Assembly (NCBI GenBank): GCA_016169945.1
Contig: JADLSH010000382.1
Coordinates: 3,472,001 to 3,536,000, forward strand
Reading direction: 5' to 3'
Length of the DNA stretch: 64,000 bases
Source of the DNA: Trachythela sp. YZ-2020
Lineage: Eukaryota; Cnidaria; Anthozoa; Malacalcyonacea; Clavulariidae
Shown: one piece after another, positions 22,859 to 33,958 of the stretch
Layout of the letters: each line of letters opens with the position of its first letter
Position numbering within the stretch: position 1 is the first letter of the stretch
The notes under the pieces: model-generated
What the model was told of the DNA's origin: nothing
What the model saw: the letters and a program-made list of their open reading frames with translations, nothing else
Database searches by the model: none
Position numbers and translations under genes: made by a program

Positions 22859-25800
22859 ATGCTTCTGAAGGCGATTCAATTGTTGCTCTGGTGCCTACTA
22901 CTCACTTTAGGTAAGTTGTACTAAACGTATTTATTTTTTGAGGTCCGGTATCCAGTTAAATGGTGCGTTTTTATTGGCGAACGAGCGGTACGGTATCCTG
23001 CTATCTGAACCGGATACCGGACCGTTGCGTGAGCAAAACAAAACAAAACATTGTTTTAATAATTTCAATCTTGTTTCACCGCCCTGCTGTTTTAAACTCT
23101 CAAATTATTAAATAGTTTCAAATATTTGAACTTGTTTTGACCACAGTTTTGACATTGTGTAACCGTTAATTAATTCTAAACATAGGCGTACGGGACGTGG
23201 GGGCAGAAAAAATTTGGAGATTCAAGTCATTCGGGCAAATGGTTCACGAATATTCGGGCAAAATAGATGTATTTAGTCTGAACTTAAACAAAAACAGAAT
23301 TTTATAATTTACAGTAGTGTTTATTTATCTGGTTTACGTCTTGTTGAAAAAATTATGGTTTATAAGATAAATATCCGGGTTTTTGACTTAAAAAGAGATG
23401 GTAAAGTTAAGAGTTTCCGGGAAAATTTTTAATTATTTTGTTGATTATTTATAAGATTAAATATCCGGCTTTAATTTAAAAGTGAGATGGTGTTAAGAGT
23501 TTCGCAAAATTTTTTAATTATTAAGGTTTATAAGAAATATCCAAGCGACTTAAAAGATGGTAAAGTTAAGAGTTTCCGGGAAAATTTTTAATTATTTTGC
23601 TGAATTTGTTAAATTTCTTGCAGTTTCATTTCTTAAACCGCTAAACATAAAAATGTTATTTAATGGCTTAGCTTAGTCCGGAAAGGGGAATACTGTGCCC
23701 TCAGTCGTGAAAACGTTTTCACTACTTCGGGCACAGTATTCCCCTTCCCGGACCTCGCAGCCATTAAATAACATATATATACTGATATTGCTTGAGGTTT
23801 ACTGAAGTCCATTCCAACGTATTAATCTAACTTAAATGCAGGGAACAACAAGCGGAGAGAACATTTGCGTTGTTGGGATTGGAGAAACTCTTTTTGCATG
23901 CAACCGAGACAAACTGTTAATCAAAAAAGTACATATTTGAGGGATCGGACCCAGCCAAAATATTGCGACAAAACTTTCGTAACTAAAATTTTACATGTAG
24001 ACAAATTAAACTCGATTACTCTACATGCTCAATGTCTCGTGTTAACAATCTTTACCCTAATTTGCATGTAAAATGTCCTCGCATCTAAAATGTCTTAAAA
24101 TCGCATGCAAATTAAATGCTATATATGTGAAATCATTTAAGCCGACAACTTTGAAAGCAAAGTCCCACGTGATTTCACCTATAAATTACTCTATATGCGA
24201 CAATCATTACTCATTGGATTTGAGACATCGGTGGCGCAATCGTCAGAGCACGCGCCTTTCACCTCTGATATCGTGGGTTCAAGCCCCGTTGGGGACGACT
24301 TATGATAGTCATGTGAAAAGAGTTAGTCAACGCTCTGCCGAAAGTCGTGGGTTTTCTCCGGGTACTCCGGTTTCCTCCCACAGGGAATGTTGACAGAGTG
24401 GGTTGGGTTTAACCCCTAACTGGCCCTTCCATCGTAGCTGTGCTCCGTGATTGCGAGCAAAAGGTGGCTGCCATATGCGCCCTAGAAAGCCTTCGACTTG
24501 GTCACGTTGAGCTGTGTCCTTCGCAATTCAGCTTAGCTCTCAGCTGCAAGTAAGGATAATAAGCACCCCTGCTTACTTACTTACCTACTTACTTACTGAA
24601 AATATTTAGAAGGAAACCGAGTACCTTCGTTGAAATATTATCAATATGTGTTTCGTTTAGGAGTTTACGGGACTAACGCAAAAAATCTGGACTGGGAAAA
24701 GAAATTCTCATTGGAACAATCATGGGAGAATCAGAATTTTCTAAGTATGATTATTGATATTATATATAGTAATTTATATTATTAATGTTTTGCTTTATTC
24801 CATGCATGTGAATTAATTTAACAGAACCACTAAACCAGAAAATAATGGTTGTGTAAATATGGAATGAGGCACTTTGCGTGCAGTGATTGGAATGTTACAT
24901 TGTTTTATCACGCATATAGTTTTGTAAATCACACAACAATTCCTGTTTTGCAGTCACTCGTTCATTAATTTTGACGTTTGCAAAGGTTAATATTAGTAAG
25001 GAATAGGCAAAAGACTTTGTTTAGTATTATCTTAAATTGGGATAAGCATGATGGAAACAAACGAGAAAACAAGGGAATGTGGGGTAACGTTAGTTTCTGC
25101 AGGGCAGAACAAAAGCAAATGAAACAGCAAATGCTTTCTGCTTTAAAATCGTAAGCTTTAGGGAAATCATTCTTTGTTTTCTCCCTGATGTATATGGGGC
25201 AGTAGTGAATACAGGACTATACAACAATGAGAACAGCGCTCTATTCTAATAGAAAATGTTCCCTTAAGACGTATTATTGCTCCCCATGTCCTTTATATTG
25301 CTTCCTACACCCCTACTTCCTGCTATAAGATTGATGACGTGAAGAGTACGTTGTTAAGTGTACTTGTCGCCATCATTCTTAATACCGTCTATTAACCAAA
25401 TATATATTCCTGTCAACCAGTAAGAATTTAGGAATCTTTCATCCCAAAACTACTGAAAGTAAGATATCGTATACTTAGTTTTGAATTTTTGTTTTAACGG
25501 CAACCTTGACCTAGATGATGAATCAAACAATGAGTTGGTTGCCCTTCGTGAACAACCAGTAAAGGAGATCCGTGTGAAAAGGGAATCACCGAATGATTTT
25601 GCAAGTACAAGTGGAAGTGGTAAATACCGAGCTACTATAAGCTAATACACCATTTCAACGTTACTGGAGCCTACGATTATATACACATACATAGCCTCGA
25701 ATATATATTTGATTTCTTTTGAATTGTATTCAGTCTTACGTAATGTTTGAAGTTTCTGCTTGTTTTTAAAAGAACGAAATCGAAGGTCTACGTGTATAAT

Positions 25801-28800
25801 GGTACACTCCAGTAATTCTGAAAATGGTCTATAAGCACATAACTAATGTAGTTAGAAGCTTCATTGATTTAGAAGACTAATGATTAATACGCCAGGCGGC
25901 AAGTGCAATTTTAATGTAAATATAAAAGCCCAGCAAATGACTTTCAAACAAGGCATAACAAAAACGTTATTCAAAGAAATAAAATTAGTCTTTTGCTGGA
26001 TATTTAAAGCAGTCAAGCTCTCTTCCAGACTAACATAATCTCATCGTTGACATTTATAAATAAACAACACACTAGTGTTTGGTGCAGTTGTTTATCAGGG
26101 TTTAAAGATACGAGACAAAATGGAGTTTACTGATTGGATAAAATGAACATTAATATTATTCTCAAATCCTAAATACAATTCTTAAACTCGTCAATTAAAT
26201 TTTGAGATTTTATTTAATGATAATTATATTTCGCGATCGAACCAGTCTGTGGACTTACATTATAAACGTGCTTTACAAACCTCCCAAAATGTCGTTGATT
26301 AAACCTAGTCTTGGGTTAAAAGTTAACACTTTTTGTTTTGTTTTTATGTTCGTTTGAAATCTAAAAAGTCATTTGTGAAAAGTTTAATGACATTTATGTT
26401 GTTTCTTATATTTTTAGGTGAAAACATTACAAAATGCACGAAAAAGCTTGATCTTGGGTTTATGTTAGACAGTTCTGGCAGTATCGGGCAATCTAATTAT
26501 AATAAAATAAAATCTTTTGTCGGCAAGATCTTACCGTTCTATAACTGTATAGAAACACGGAAATTTTCCCGCCAAAATTTAAAATCATAAAAAAAAATTT
26601 AATGCGAATTATAAAACTTTGAAGTGTATAGAAACACGGAAAATGTTTTCTATTTCTTAAATAATACATACTAATACATAATACATAATACGAATACATA
26701 ATACTAATACATAATACTAATACATAATACTAATACATAACATATTAATACAACAATAATTGCTCTACATATTCAATCAGCATTGATGAATTATGCAAAG
26801 GGCCTATTTTGTAATTAACGCTAGATATATATTTTCCTTCCAGGAATGTCATACCTAGTGATATGCGAGAGAGATAATATTACAGTGGTAATTGGAAGGC
26901 ACGAAGTATCATCTGTCGATCTTGACAACATGTATCTTGCTGACAGTACGTGTAAAGCAAGCTACAATGAAACAGATGTGTATATAACGACAGAATTGAA
27001 TAAATGTGGAACGATGTATTCTGAAACTGATCAAGAAATGTATTATAACAATACTTTGACAGCGGCTGTTCTAACCTCACCTGGTTCAGTTATTACAAGA
27101 AAACAATCATTCGCGTTCGCTTTCAGATGTGCCTATAAGCGTTTGATAAGCGTCGGTGGCTTTAAATTTGAACCTCCTAAGCCAGAGATAAAAATTGAAA
27201 AAAGTAAGTAATTTGGTTTTTCGACCCTATAAAATGTCAACAAGAACGTACGTCACATGTAGACCCGTTTAACCGTCGCATACAAACGAATGATGAAAAT
27301 GCAAATTACATAGAAAAACGATAGTTGTAGCTTCGGTTAATACAAGACGGCCTTATATTGAAGAGGGTCGTGAAGGGGAGCTTTAAATCACAGTTTCCCA
27401 ACGAAAATTTTGCCGCAATCACAGTCACCCGACCCACTGATTTGCCAAAATCCCATTCATAGTGCTCAATTGTATAGCCGTCGTCCTTCCATGATTAAGG
27501 CCAATATATTATAGGAAGAGAGTAGAAATTCCTTTAGCTTAAGTAAAGACTTTTTTGACGTACACTGCCTACATGGATACCGCTGCAGGCAAACCACTAA
27601 TACAAACATAACATAGAATTTCACCCTTTTATTGTAATTGGTCTCATCCTATTTTTAATTTAGGTAATCTAGGAGACTTTACCGTGAATATGGGTTCCTT
27701 CACCGACGCTGGTTTCCTCTCTTCTTCTGAGGAGGAGTATCCAGCATTTAAAAGTTTTGCTGACCGTATCAACATCCAGTATGGTATAGACACCAGCAAC
27801 ACTGATATTGTTGTACGAGCCGAAACATGCCGTGCAACACCAAGTAACAATCCTGATGCTACACCACAATATGAATTCATATCTGGAGGGTAAGAAGTAA
27901 AAATAACATTTTGCACTAACTTTTATATTGTGTAACTTGAACTTCGTTTGAATTTAATGTTGAAATGAGTATATCATATATTTTGAAAACATGGCATGAA
28001 GACAAATGTTTGTAAAAATACTGTAGATGTAGTCTATTTCAGTGGATCTATTTCAACAAACAAGAAACGCGCGACTATAGCTGATTAAATTTGAATGGGA
28101 AGAGTCTCCATTACCTTCGATTAATTAAGCTACGTGCAGTATATATTTATTCATATTATTGCAGTCACACTTTATAGCAATTTAACAAATTTCAATGAAT
28201 GTCCACGTTGGCAAAGTTTGTAGCAAGGCTTTTCGCAACTTCTATAATATTCGTCAAATTAGAAAGTTTTTATCTCCTGACTCAACTAAAATACTTATCC
28301 ATGCTTTTGTCACTTCACATCTCGACTATTGCACCTCTCTACTGTATGGTATACCTCAGTATCAGTTTAATCGATTACAGCGTATTTTGAATGCTGCTGC
28401 TCGAGTAGTTTGTCTTGTTCCCAAGTTTGAGCATATTACACCTGTTTTAAGGAAACTTCATTGGCTACCAGTTCGGTACCATGTGGTTTTTAATATTGCT
28501 CTTATCGTTTTTAAAGTGCTACACGGTGAGGCACCCGTTTATTTGGAACACTTGCTTCGGTTAAAGGACGCTGGTCCTTATTGTTTAAGATCCAACGAGC
28601 AGAAGCTACTTGTGCCGTTCCCAAGAACAACTTGCAAGACTTTTGGAGACCGGGCTTTCTTCGAAGCTGGACCTGTTGTTTGGAACAGTTTACTCTTAAA
28701 TATAAGAGAATCTTCTAATGTGTCCTCTTTTAAGAAACTTTTGAAGACTTATTTGTTTAAGAAAGCCTTTGACATACCTGTTTAGCTCTTAATAGTTTTA

Positions 28801-31378
28801 GGATACATTTTTTAACTTTCCTGTAATAGATATGCAATATTGTAATTTTATAATTTTATTATTGTAAACTGCGCTTTATAATATTTATAGTTTCAGCGCA
28901 ATATGAATATCTTTAAATTAAATTAAATAATCTCAATGTCAATGTTGGGACAAATAGAAGGTTTTGGAGATGTACCATGCAAAGATGTTAATTGTACCAA
29001 GGCTGGAAAGCAATATCTACCTAGTGTGAAAATGTCAGAAAAGCTGTAAAACTACGGATATGGACACCACAAAAATTATTACAGAAAGACTTTAGTTTAG
29101 TTTTAAAAACTAAATACTAAACTTTAAACTGGGAGAAACTTTAGAGACCTTGGAAAAGTCACTAAGACTCACTATCCATGGAGGGGATAGCCATCATAGC
29201 CGGGTATGTTTTCGTGCGACGCCTTGGTGAGAATAACTTATAACTAGGCAAAAATCAGCGCGCAGAAAACCCGATGAAAATTTGGGTTCACCAAGGTTGC
29301 GGTTACATATGGAGGTGTAAAATACAAAAAGCGAGTAATCATAGTTTATAATATATTTCCAGATGTGACCAGGATCCAACCATCACTCACCATACAAGTG
29401 GTTTACAGCAATATCACAAATTCAGTATCCAAGTTTTCAGATTCGTGACCAATCACACATTTGTTTACATTCATTGTGATCTGCGAATATGTAACAAAAA
29501 TACTCCAGGTTCCGTTTGTGCTCGAAGTACCACTTGTTCGAAAAGAAGAAAACGTCGTGATGTGCCATCATTTGATGCTACTGACCGCAGCTATCAACTT
29601 TCTATTGGCCCTATTATGTATCGAGAGGAGACGAACGACAAAAATGTCAAAAATGACCAAGGACAAGGTTTGTTCACTTCAATTTGTCACTACTAAATCA
29701 ATTTTCACAGGAAACGTTTGCTTAGTATAGTTTAAGGGAGGCCACTGGGCACGTCAATTACCTGTTAACAATAAAAGTTAGTATACTGTATCGAAACCAA
29801 AAGATATAAGTGTTTTGTAGGCATTCGCATTATGCGGCTTCGGTGGGACAGTTGTCAGAGCAGACGGGAAGCGTCTTTCACCCGCTCTGAGATTTTGGGT
29901 TAGATTTTCGATGCGGACTCATGACATGACACTTGTGAAAACATTCAGTCAACGCACTACCGAAAGTCGTGGCTCTTCTCCGGGTACTCCGGTTTCCTCC
30001 AACAGGGAATGTTGACAGAGTGAATTGAGATAAGCCTTAACTAGCCCTTCCTTCGTGACTGTGCTCCGTGATAAAACATGAGTCATACTGTGGAAGCCAG
30101 AGGCGGCTTCAAAAACCTTAGATACATACATACATTATTCAGCTCACTCCCCATTGGGGCTTTTCAGTGACCGATTACATCAAGTATCTAGCTTACCTAT
30201 ATTATGTACTTAGCCTACATTATTTATTTTTACAATTGTGATATTACTTTCCTAATCTGTCTATCCTAACCCACCCAGTCAACTTTCCCTGTGGGAAAGT
30301 TTGATGGACCGTTTGATGGCATGGTAGGCTATATAGGGATGGGCGATACAAGCTCTTTTTATCCGATACGATACGGTATCGTCGATACCAGTCCAATACT
30401 AATCATTTTGGCTGGAACCGATTCTAATACCGATGCTTCAATATATATAGTGATCAGAATAGCGTTTGATAGCAAGAATATTATTAAGTAGATCAAGAAT
30501 TAACAAGCCTATCTTTATCTACAATTCAGGGTTATATAAATGAGTTCCAAAAAGGAACTGCTAAATTATGCAACTCTTATTTTCTACTGACATTCTCCTT
30601 ACAAACTTGCTACATTTTCATACGATACTTTGTTGGTATCGATATTCGATATCAGTCCATTCTTAAGGAATGGCTGATGAGCATTGTCTGTTTCTCGTCT
30701 AGAGACATATCACATTGTCTAGTCGAGAATGAGAAGATGGGCTTGAGTTTGTAGTGGCCTCTTTCAGCAAGTACAAACTCAATCGTAGCAATAAATTGTT
30801 CCAGGTAAAGTTTCTCATCTCCTTCTCCACTAGATGACGGATACGTTTCTAAACGAGACAAACAAATAGGGGTAAAACGTGGATAATTTGCGTCGGGACA
30901 TCAAAGAAAACCGGCTCAATCATGATAATTTTTCATATTTGAATTAAAGCTTCGGAATCTTAGTGATGGCATTTCATTATCAAAAAGGACAATACATATT
31001 GGGCTGAATACTCAACAACTCTAATTATTCAATTCAAAATCCTATGCCAGGTCTAGAGATTTCTGTCACGGGTATACAAAATCGAATAAGCTAACATTGT
31101 ATTGAACAAAGCCATTATTACAGTATTTCTCTTAATATTTACTACTTGTAGCAACGCACACTGAATCCAGTCCAAACACAATGATGATAGTCATACTGGC
31201 TTGTGTTGCGCTTATGATCGTCTTGTTGGCTATAACTGTTGTGGTTTTGGTCAAAAAACGTCGTGGAGGAAATCCCACAACATCCCTTGAAGTTATTCCC
31301 ATGGAATACCCTGCTGAGAAAATGGAAGCGTTTGGCATCAGCAACATGGGCAGCAAAATAGGAAGTATCCATGGCTGA
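22859..31378 (+). CDS. Membrane ZP-domain protein with truncated VWA domain
   Basis: Exons joined by eye, all with AG/GT borders: 22859-22910 (signal peptide, MLLKAIQLLLWCLLLTLG), 24661-24744, 25515-25619 (basic KRE motif), 26418-26546 (VWA start with MIDAS DSSGSIG), 26844-27203 (ZP-N, CGT motif), 27664-27889 (ZP-C, CRATPSNNP), 29363-29667 (rest of ZP-C, HCDLRIC, then furin-like KRRKRR) and 31152-31378 (transmembrane segment VILACVALMIVLLAITVVVL and a short tail ending TGA). Phases agree at every junction except 26546/26844, where the join makes a TGA. There only about 40 residues of the VWA fold remain, so one or more exons are missing or the gene is broken. ZP proteins polymerise as extracellular filaments after furin cleavage; VWA could bind matrix ligands. 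The product is probably secreted or membrane-anchored matrix. Confidence 0.85.
22942..23023. repeat. Short inverted repeat in intron 1
   Basis: GGTCCGGTATCCAG at the left pairs with GAACCGGATACCGGACC at the right. A small foldback element inside the first intron of the ZP gene. Confidence 0.6.
23653..23774. repeat. Hairpin MITE in intron 1
   Basis: The left arm starts ATGTTATTTAATGGCT and its inverted copy ends the element. The inner arms (GGGGAATACTGTGCCC) also pair. Upstream, 23340-23620 contains three diverged copies of a TAAATATCCGG...AGAGTTTCCGGGAAAA unit. Confidence 0.75.
24227..24598 (+). mobile_element. tRNA-derived SINE in intron 1
   Basis: The head has RNA polymerase III promoter boxes: A-box-like GTGGCGCAATCGTCAGAGC and B-box GGGTTCAAGCCCCG. 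The body includes CTCCGGTTTCCTCCCACAGG and the 3' end is a CTTACTTACTTAC microsatellite tail. Related copies occur at 29838-30135, 30136-30300 (reverse) and 47985-48452 (reverse). Confidence 0.8.
28190..28926 (+). mobile_element. 5'-truncated LINE (CR1/L2-like) in a ZP intron
   Basis: A 196-residue open frame (28195-28785) matches the C-terminal part of LINE reverse transcriptases: SHLDYCTSLLYGIP, RLQRILNAAARVV, LRKLHWLPV, FGDRAFFEAGPVVWNSL. It ends normally and is followed by an AT-rich 3' UTR with a TTAAATTAAAT-type tail. The frame lacks the catalytic core, so it is a dead 3' fragment in sense orientation inside the intron between 27889 and 29363. It still has no stops, suggesting recent insertion. 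Confidence 0.8.
29838..30300. mobile_element. Two tail-to-tail SINE copies in the last intron
   Basis: 29838-30135 is a plus-strand copy (TCGGTGGGACAGTTGTCAGAGC head, CTCCGGTTTCCTCC body, ATACATACATAC tail). 30136-30300 is the body and tail of a second copy in reverse orientation (CAGCTCACTCCCC, CCCACCCAGTCA). Both lie in the intron between 29667 and 31152. Confidence 0.65.
30338..30655. mobile_element. Eroded copy of the hAT-like GGGCGATAC MITE
   Basis: It starts TAGGGATGGGCGATAC like the element at 16232 and has GATACGGTATCGTCGATACC-like sequence. The right end is diverged (GGTATCGATATTCGATATC near 30637-30655) and no target duplication is clear. Confidence 0.55.
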
Positions 31379-31532
31379 TTTGATGAAAAGTTTGGTGAAT
31401 GATTTATATACAGTAGAACATGCATAGAAGTGAAGAAAGTTTGAATAAGATGTTGCTACTATAGGTTTAACGGCTTATTCACGTTAGTTACTTTATAGAT
31501 AATTCCTTTTTGGAATGTTCTTGCAGCGTATG

Positions 31533-31557
31533 TTTATATATATATATATATATATAA
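31533..31557. repeat. TA microsatellite
   Basis: About twelve TA units, 155 bp downstream of the ZP stop codon. Confidence 0.8.
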
Positions 31558-31902
31558 TCAGTCCTAGTATATTTTATTATCTCTGTATGCGCATGTATGA
31601 TATATCGACTTACCACTTTCTTTTATCCATATATTTAACCAATTCAATTGCACTAGAGCTACAATATGACACCGAGAACATTGCGGGATAATATAGAAAT
31701 ACTTGCACTAAAATTTCAACTAAAATATAACAACAACAACAACTCTATTTGACCCTTGGAAATTTATATACAATAGTTTGATAATTCATATAATTTAAAT
31801 AATTAAAAGGGTACTGGCACCGTAAGACACGTAGCTATACATTAAAGACAAATACACAAACAAAAATAACAACTACAATTACAGCTATCTTAATAAAAAA
31901 AA

Positions 31903-32190
31903 TTAATAGTTTGAGAAATATTCATTTATAAGACATTTTTTTAAATATTTTAAAGACGAGATTTTTAAATCATCTTCCAAAGAATTCCAAATTTGAGGCC
32001 CAAGAAATCTTATGTTAAATATCCCACAGTTAGTCCTAATACGTGGGAGGTAGTATGTTTGTCTTGTAGCAGATCGTGTGCTATATAAGTGTATATGAGA
32101 TACAGGAGTGGACATATTATTAAAGGCGGACATGCAGTAACAATTGGTTATAGTATTGGTACATAAATATTGAAGTGTGAAATAGTACAA
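31903..32190 (-). pseudogene. LINE reverse transcriptase C-terminal fragment
   Basis: The motif HLYSTRSATRQTYYLPRIRT, then FLGPQIWNSLEDD and SSLKYLKKCLI, is the usual last 90 residues of LINE RT proteins. The sequence upstream on this strand (32191-32400) is diverged and no start is present. A dead fragment 0.5 kb downstream of the ZP gene. Confidence 0.6.
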
Positions 32191-32199
32191 AATCCTTTA

Positions 32200-33864
32200 A
32201 CTTAAGGTTTAGACCGGAATTTAAGTTCTTTCCTAGAAAGCTGTTTGATTGGAATATGCTTGTCTATTATTTGTGAGATTTTACCATAGAAAGAATCGAA
32301 TAGACAAGACGGATCTGAATCTGTTCCAAATTCAGATGTCATCCTGCCAGTATGTTTTCATGGAATATATATGAGGAGCCTTGCACTTTATTGACGAACA
32401 CTATACCTGCACCGCATTCCAACGTTTTAGATAACATTACAATTTATTTACAATTATTTGACGAGGTTGAGCAAAATATCGTGATTTGTTAGTGGCGAGC
32501 AGATCAATGACAAATCAAACTAAAGCGTTGGCGAGCTGATCTTGCTTGAAATTTGTGAACTTGTAAGACTGGAAGAATTGGTATGCGTGAAATGCAGACA
32601 AACACAAGAGGAAATAGATGCTTGTGGTAATCCTAGTGCTTGCAAGAGTCCTCCAGGAAGATCGGGTGTTTCAACGATTAATGTAGGATTACTTTCTTGT
32701 CTATATTTTTGGAGAAAGGGGAATAATTCACGCGTCGGTGCTTTGCCTCTCTTCCTGGGTCCACCATATACTTACATGATGCAAAGTTTTTGAATTTTCT
32801 TGTTAGATACCTTAAAGTGTTTTTATATTGTGCAGTACTCGGGTAAGTAGAGTTACGTCTCTCCTGCATGTGATATGTGCATAAAGAATGGTTAGATGAT
32901 GCGGGGATAGTATACACTTAGTGATCTATAATGTTCTAGAAAACTCACTGCTGTGTAAAGCTTCATGGTTAGACCATGCGCTGGTAGCGCATGTACTTGA
33001 ATGTGCGCCACCCTAAAGTGCTCTGCAGATGTACAGATCTCACTGCTGAATTAAATTAAACATGGTCATAGATTGTGCATATAATTATTATATACGTTCT
33101 TTAATGCGAACTATACCTTAATTTGATCTGATGTTGTACAGAATTTACTGCTGGGTTAAGCATGATTAGATTATGCAATGGCATGTCAGCTACTTTAAAG
33201 TGAACTACATACAGAATTACTGTAACTGCTGAGTTAAGCCTCTCCTATATGCTACTCTTTCAGTTGACTCGACTGATGGAGGTTCTGCTAGAGAATAACT
33301 TGTGTGAATTGTAATAGTGTGCAGTCCAGGACTTCCAGGGATGTCGCTAGCCCTAATCCGAATAGCACTATATAAAAATATGCACAAGTTCCCCCTCGCA
33401 ACAAAACATCTGGATCCGCGTAGAATTGAATAATAATGCTGAAATTTTCCAGGTGTTGATTGGAGACTGCCACACATACTATCATACTCAGCAAACCTTA
33501 TAAAAAAGACACAATATTTTGCATTTTTTATTTTCTTTATCTTACTACAAAGATCTAAAACAGAAGCATACTTCTTAAAATTCTAAATTGATATAATTAT
33601 ATTCTAATTGTTTTGATAGTGTTGGTCTTGTTTGAACACGTTAGAGTTTTTACAAAATTGCACATGATTATACCGATTTCAAATTAATCAGACTATTCAT
33701 TGATTACTCTTTATTGATTACTAACTATACACACCCATGTTTTTTCTTCTACTTACATTTTGACTGGCGTACACGCTTACTTCACCTCTACCTTACTTAC
33801 TCACTATCATACTTACTATTTACTTACTACTTATTTATTGATTTTCATTTACTATTTATTTACA

Positions 33865-33902
<38 letters not shown>

Positions 33903-33958
33903 CCGCCCATTTTGCTTACATTTCTACTTACTTACGTACAAAGCCACAATCTTTTCAA
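32200..33958. other. Non-coding stretch with degenerate repeats and an ACTT microsatellite
   Basis: No gene is supported. At about 32935-33245, three or four diverged copies of a unit share CTGCTGNRTTAA, GATTAGA/GGTTAGAC and a CTTTAAAGTG/CTAAAGTG motif. An ACTT/TTAC repeat tract (about 33780-33905) resembles SINE tails. A small open frame across the tract is a simple-repeat artefact. Confidence 0.4.
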
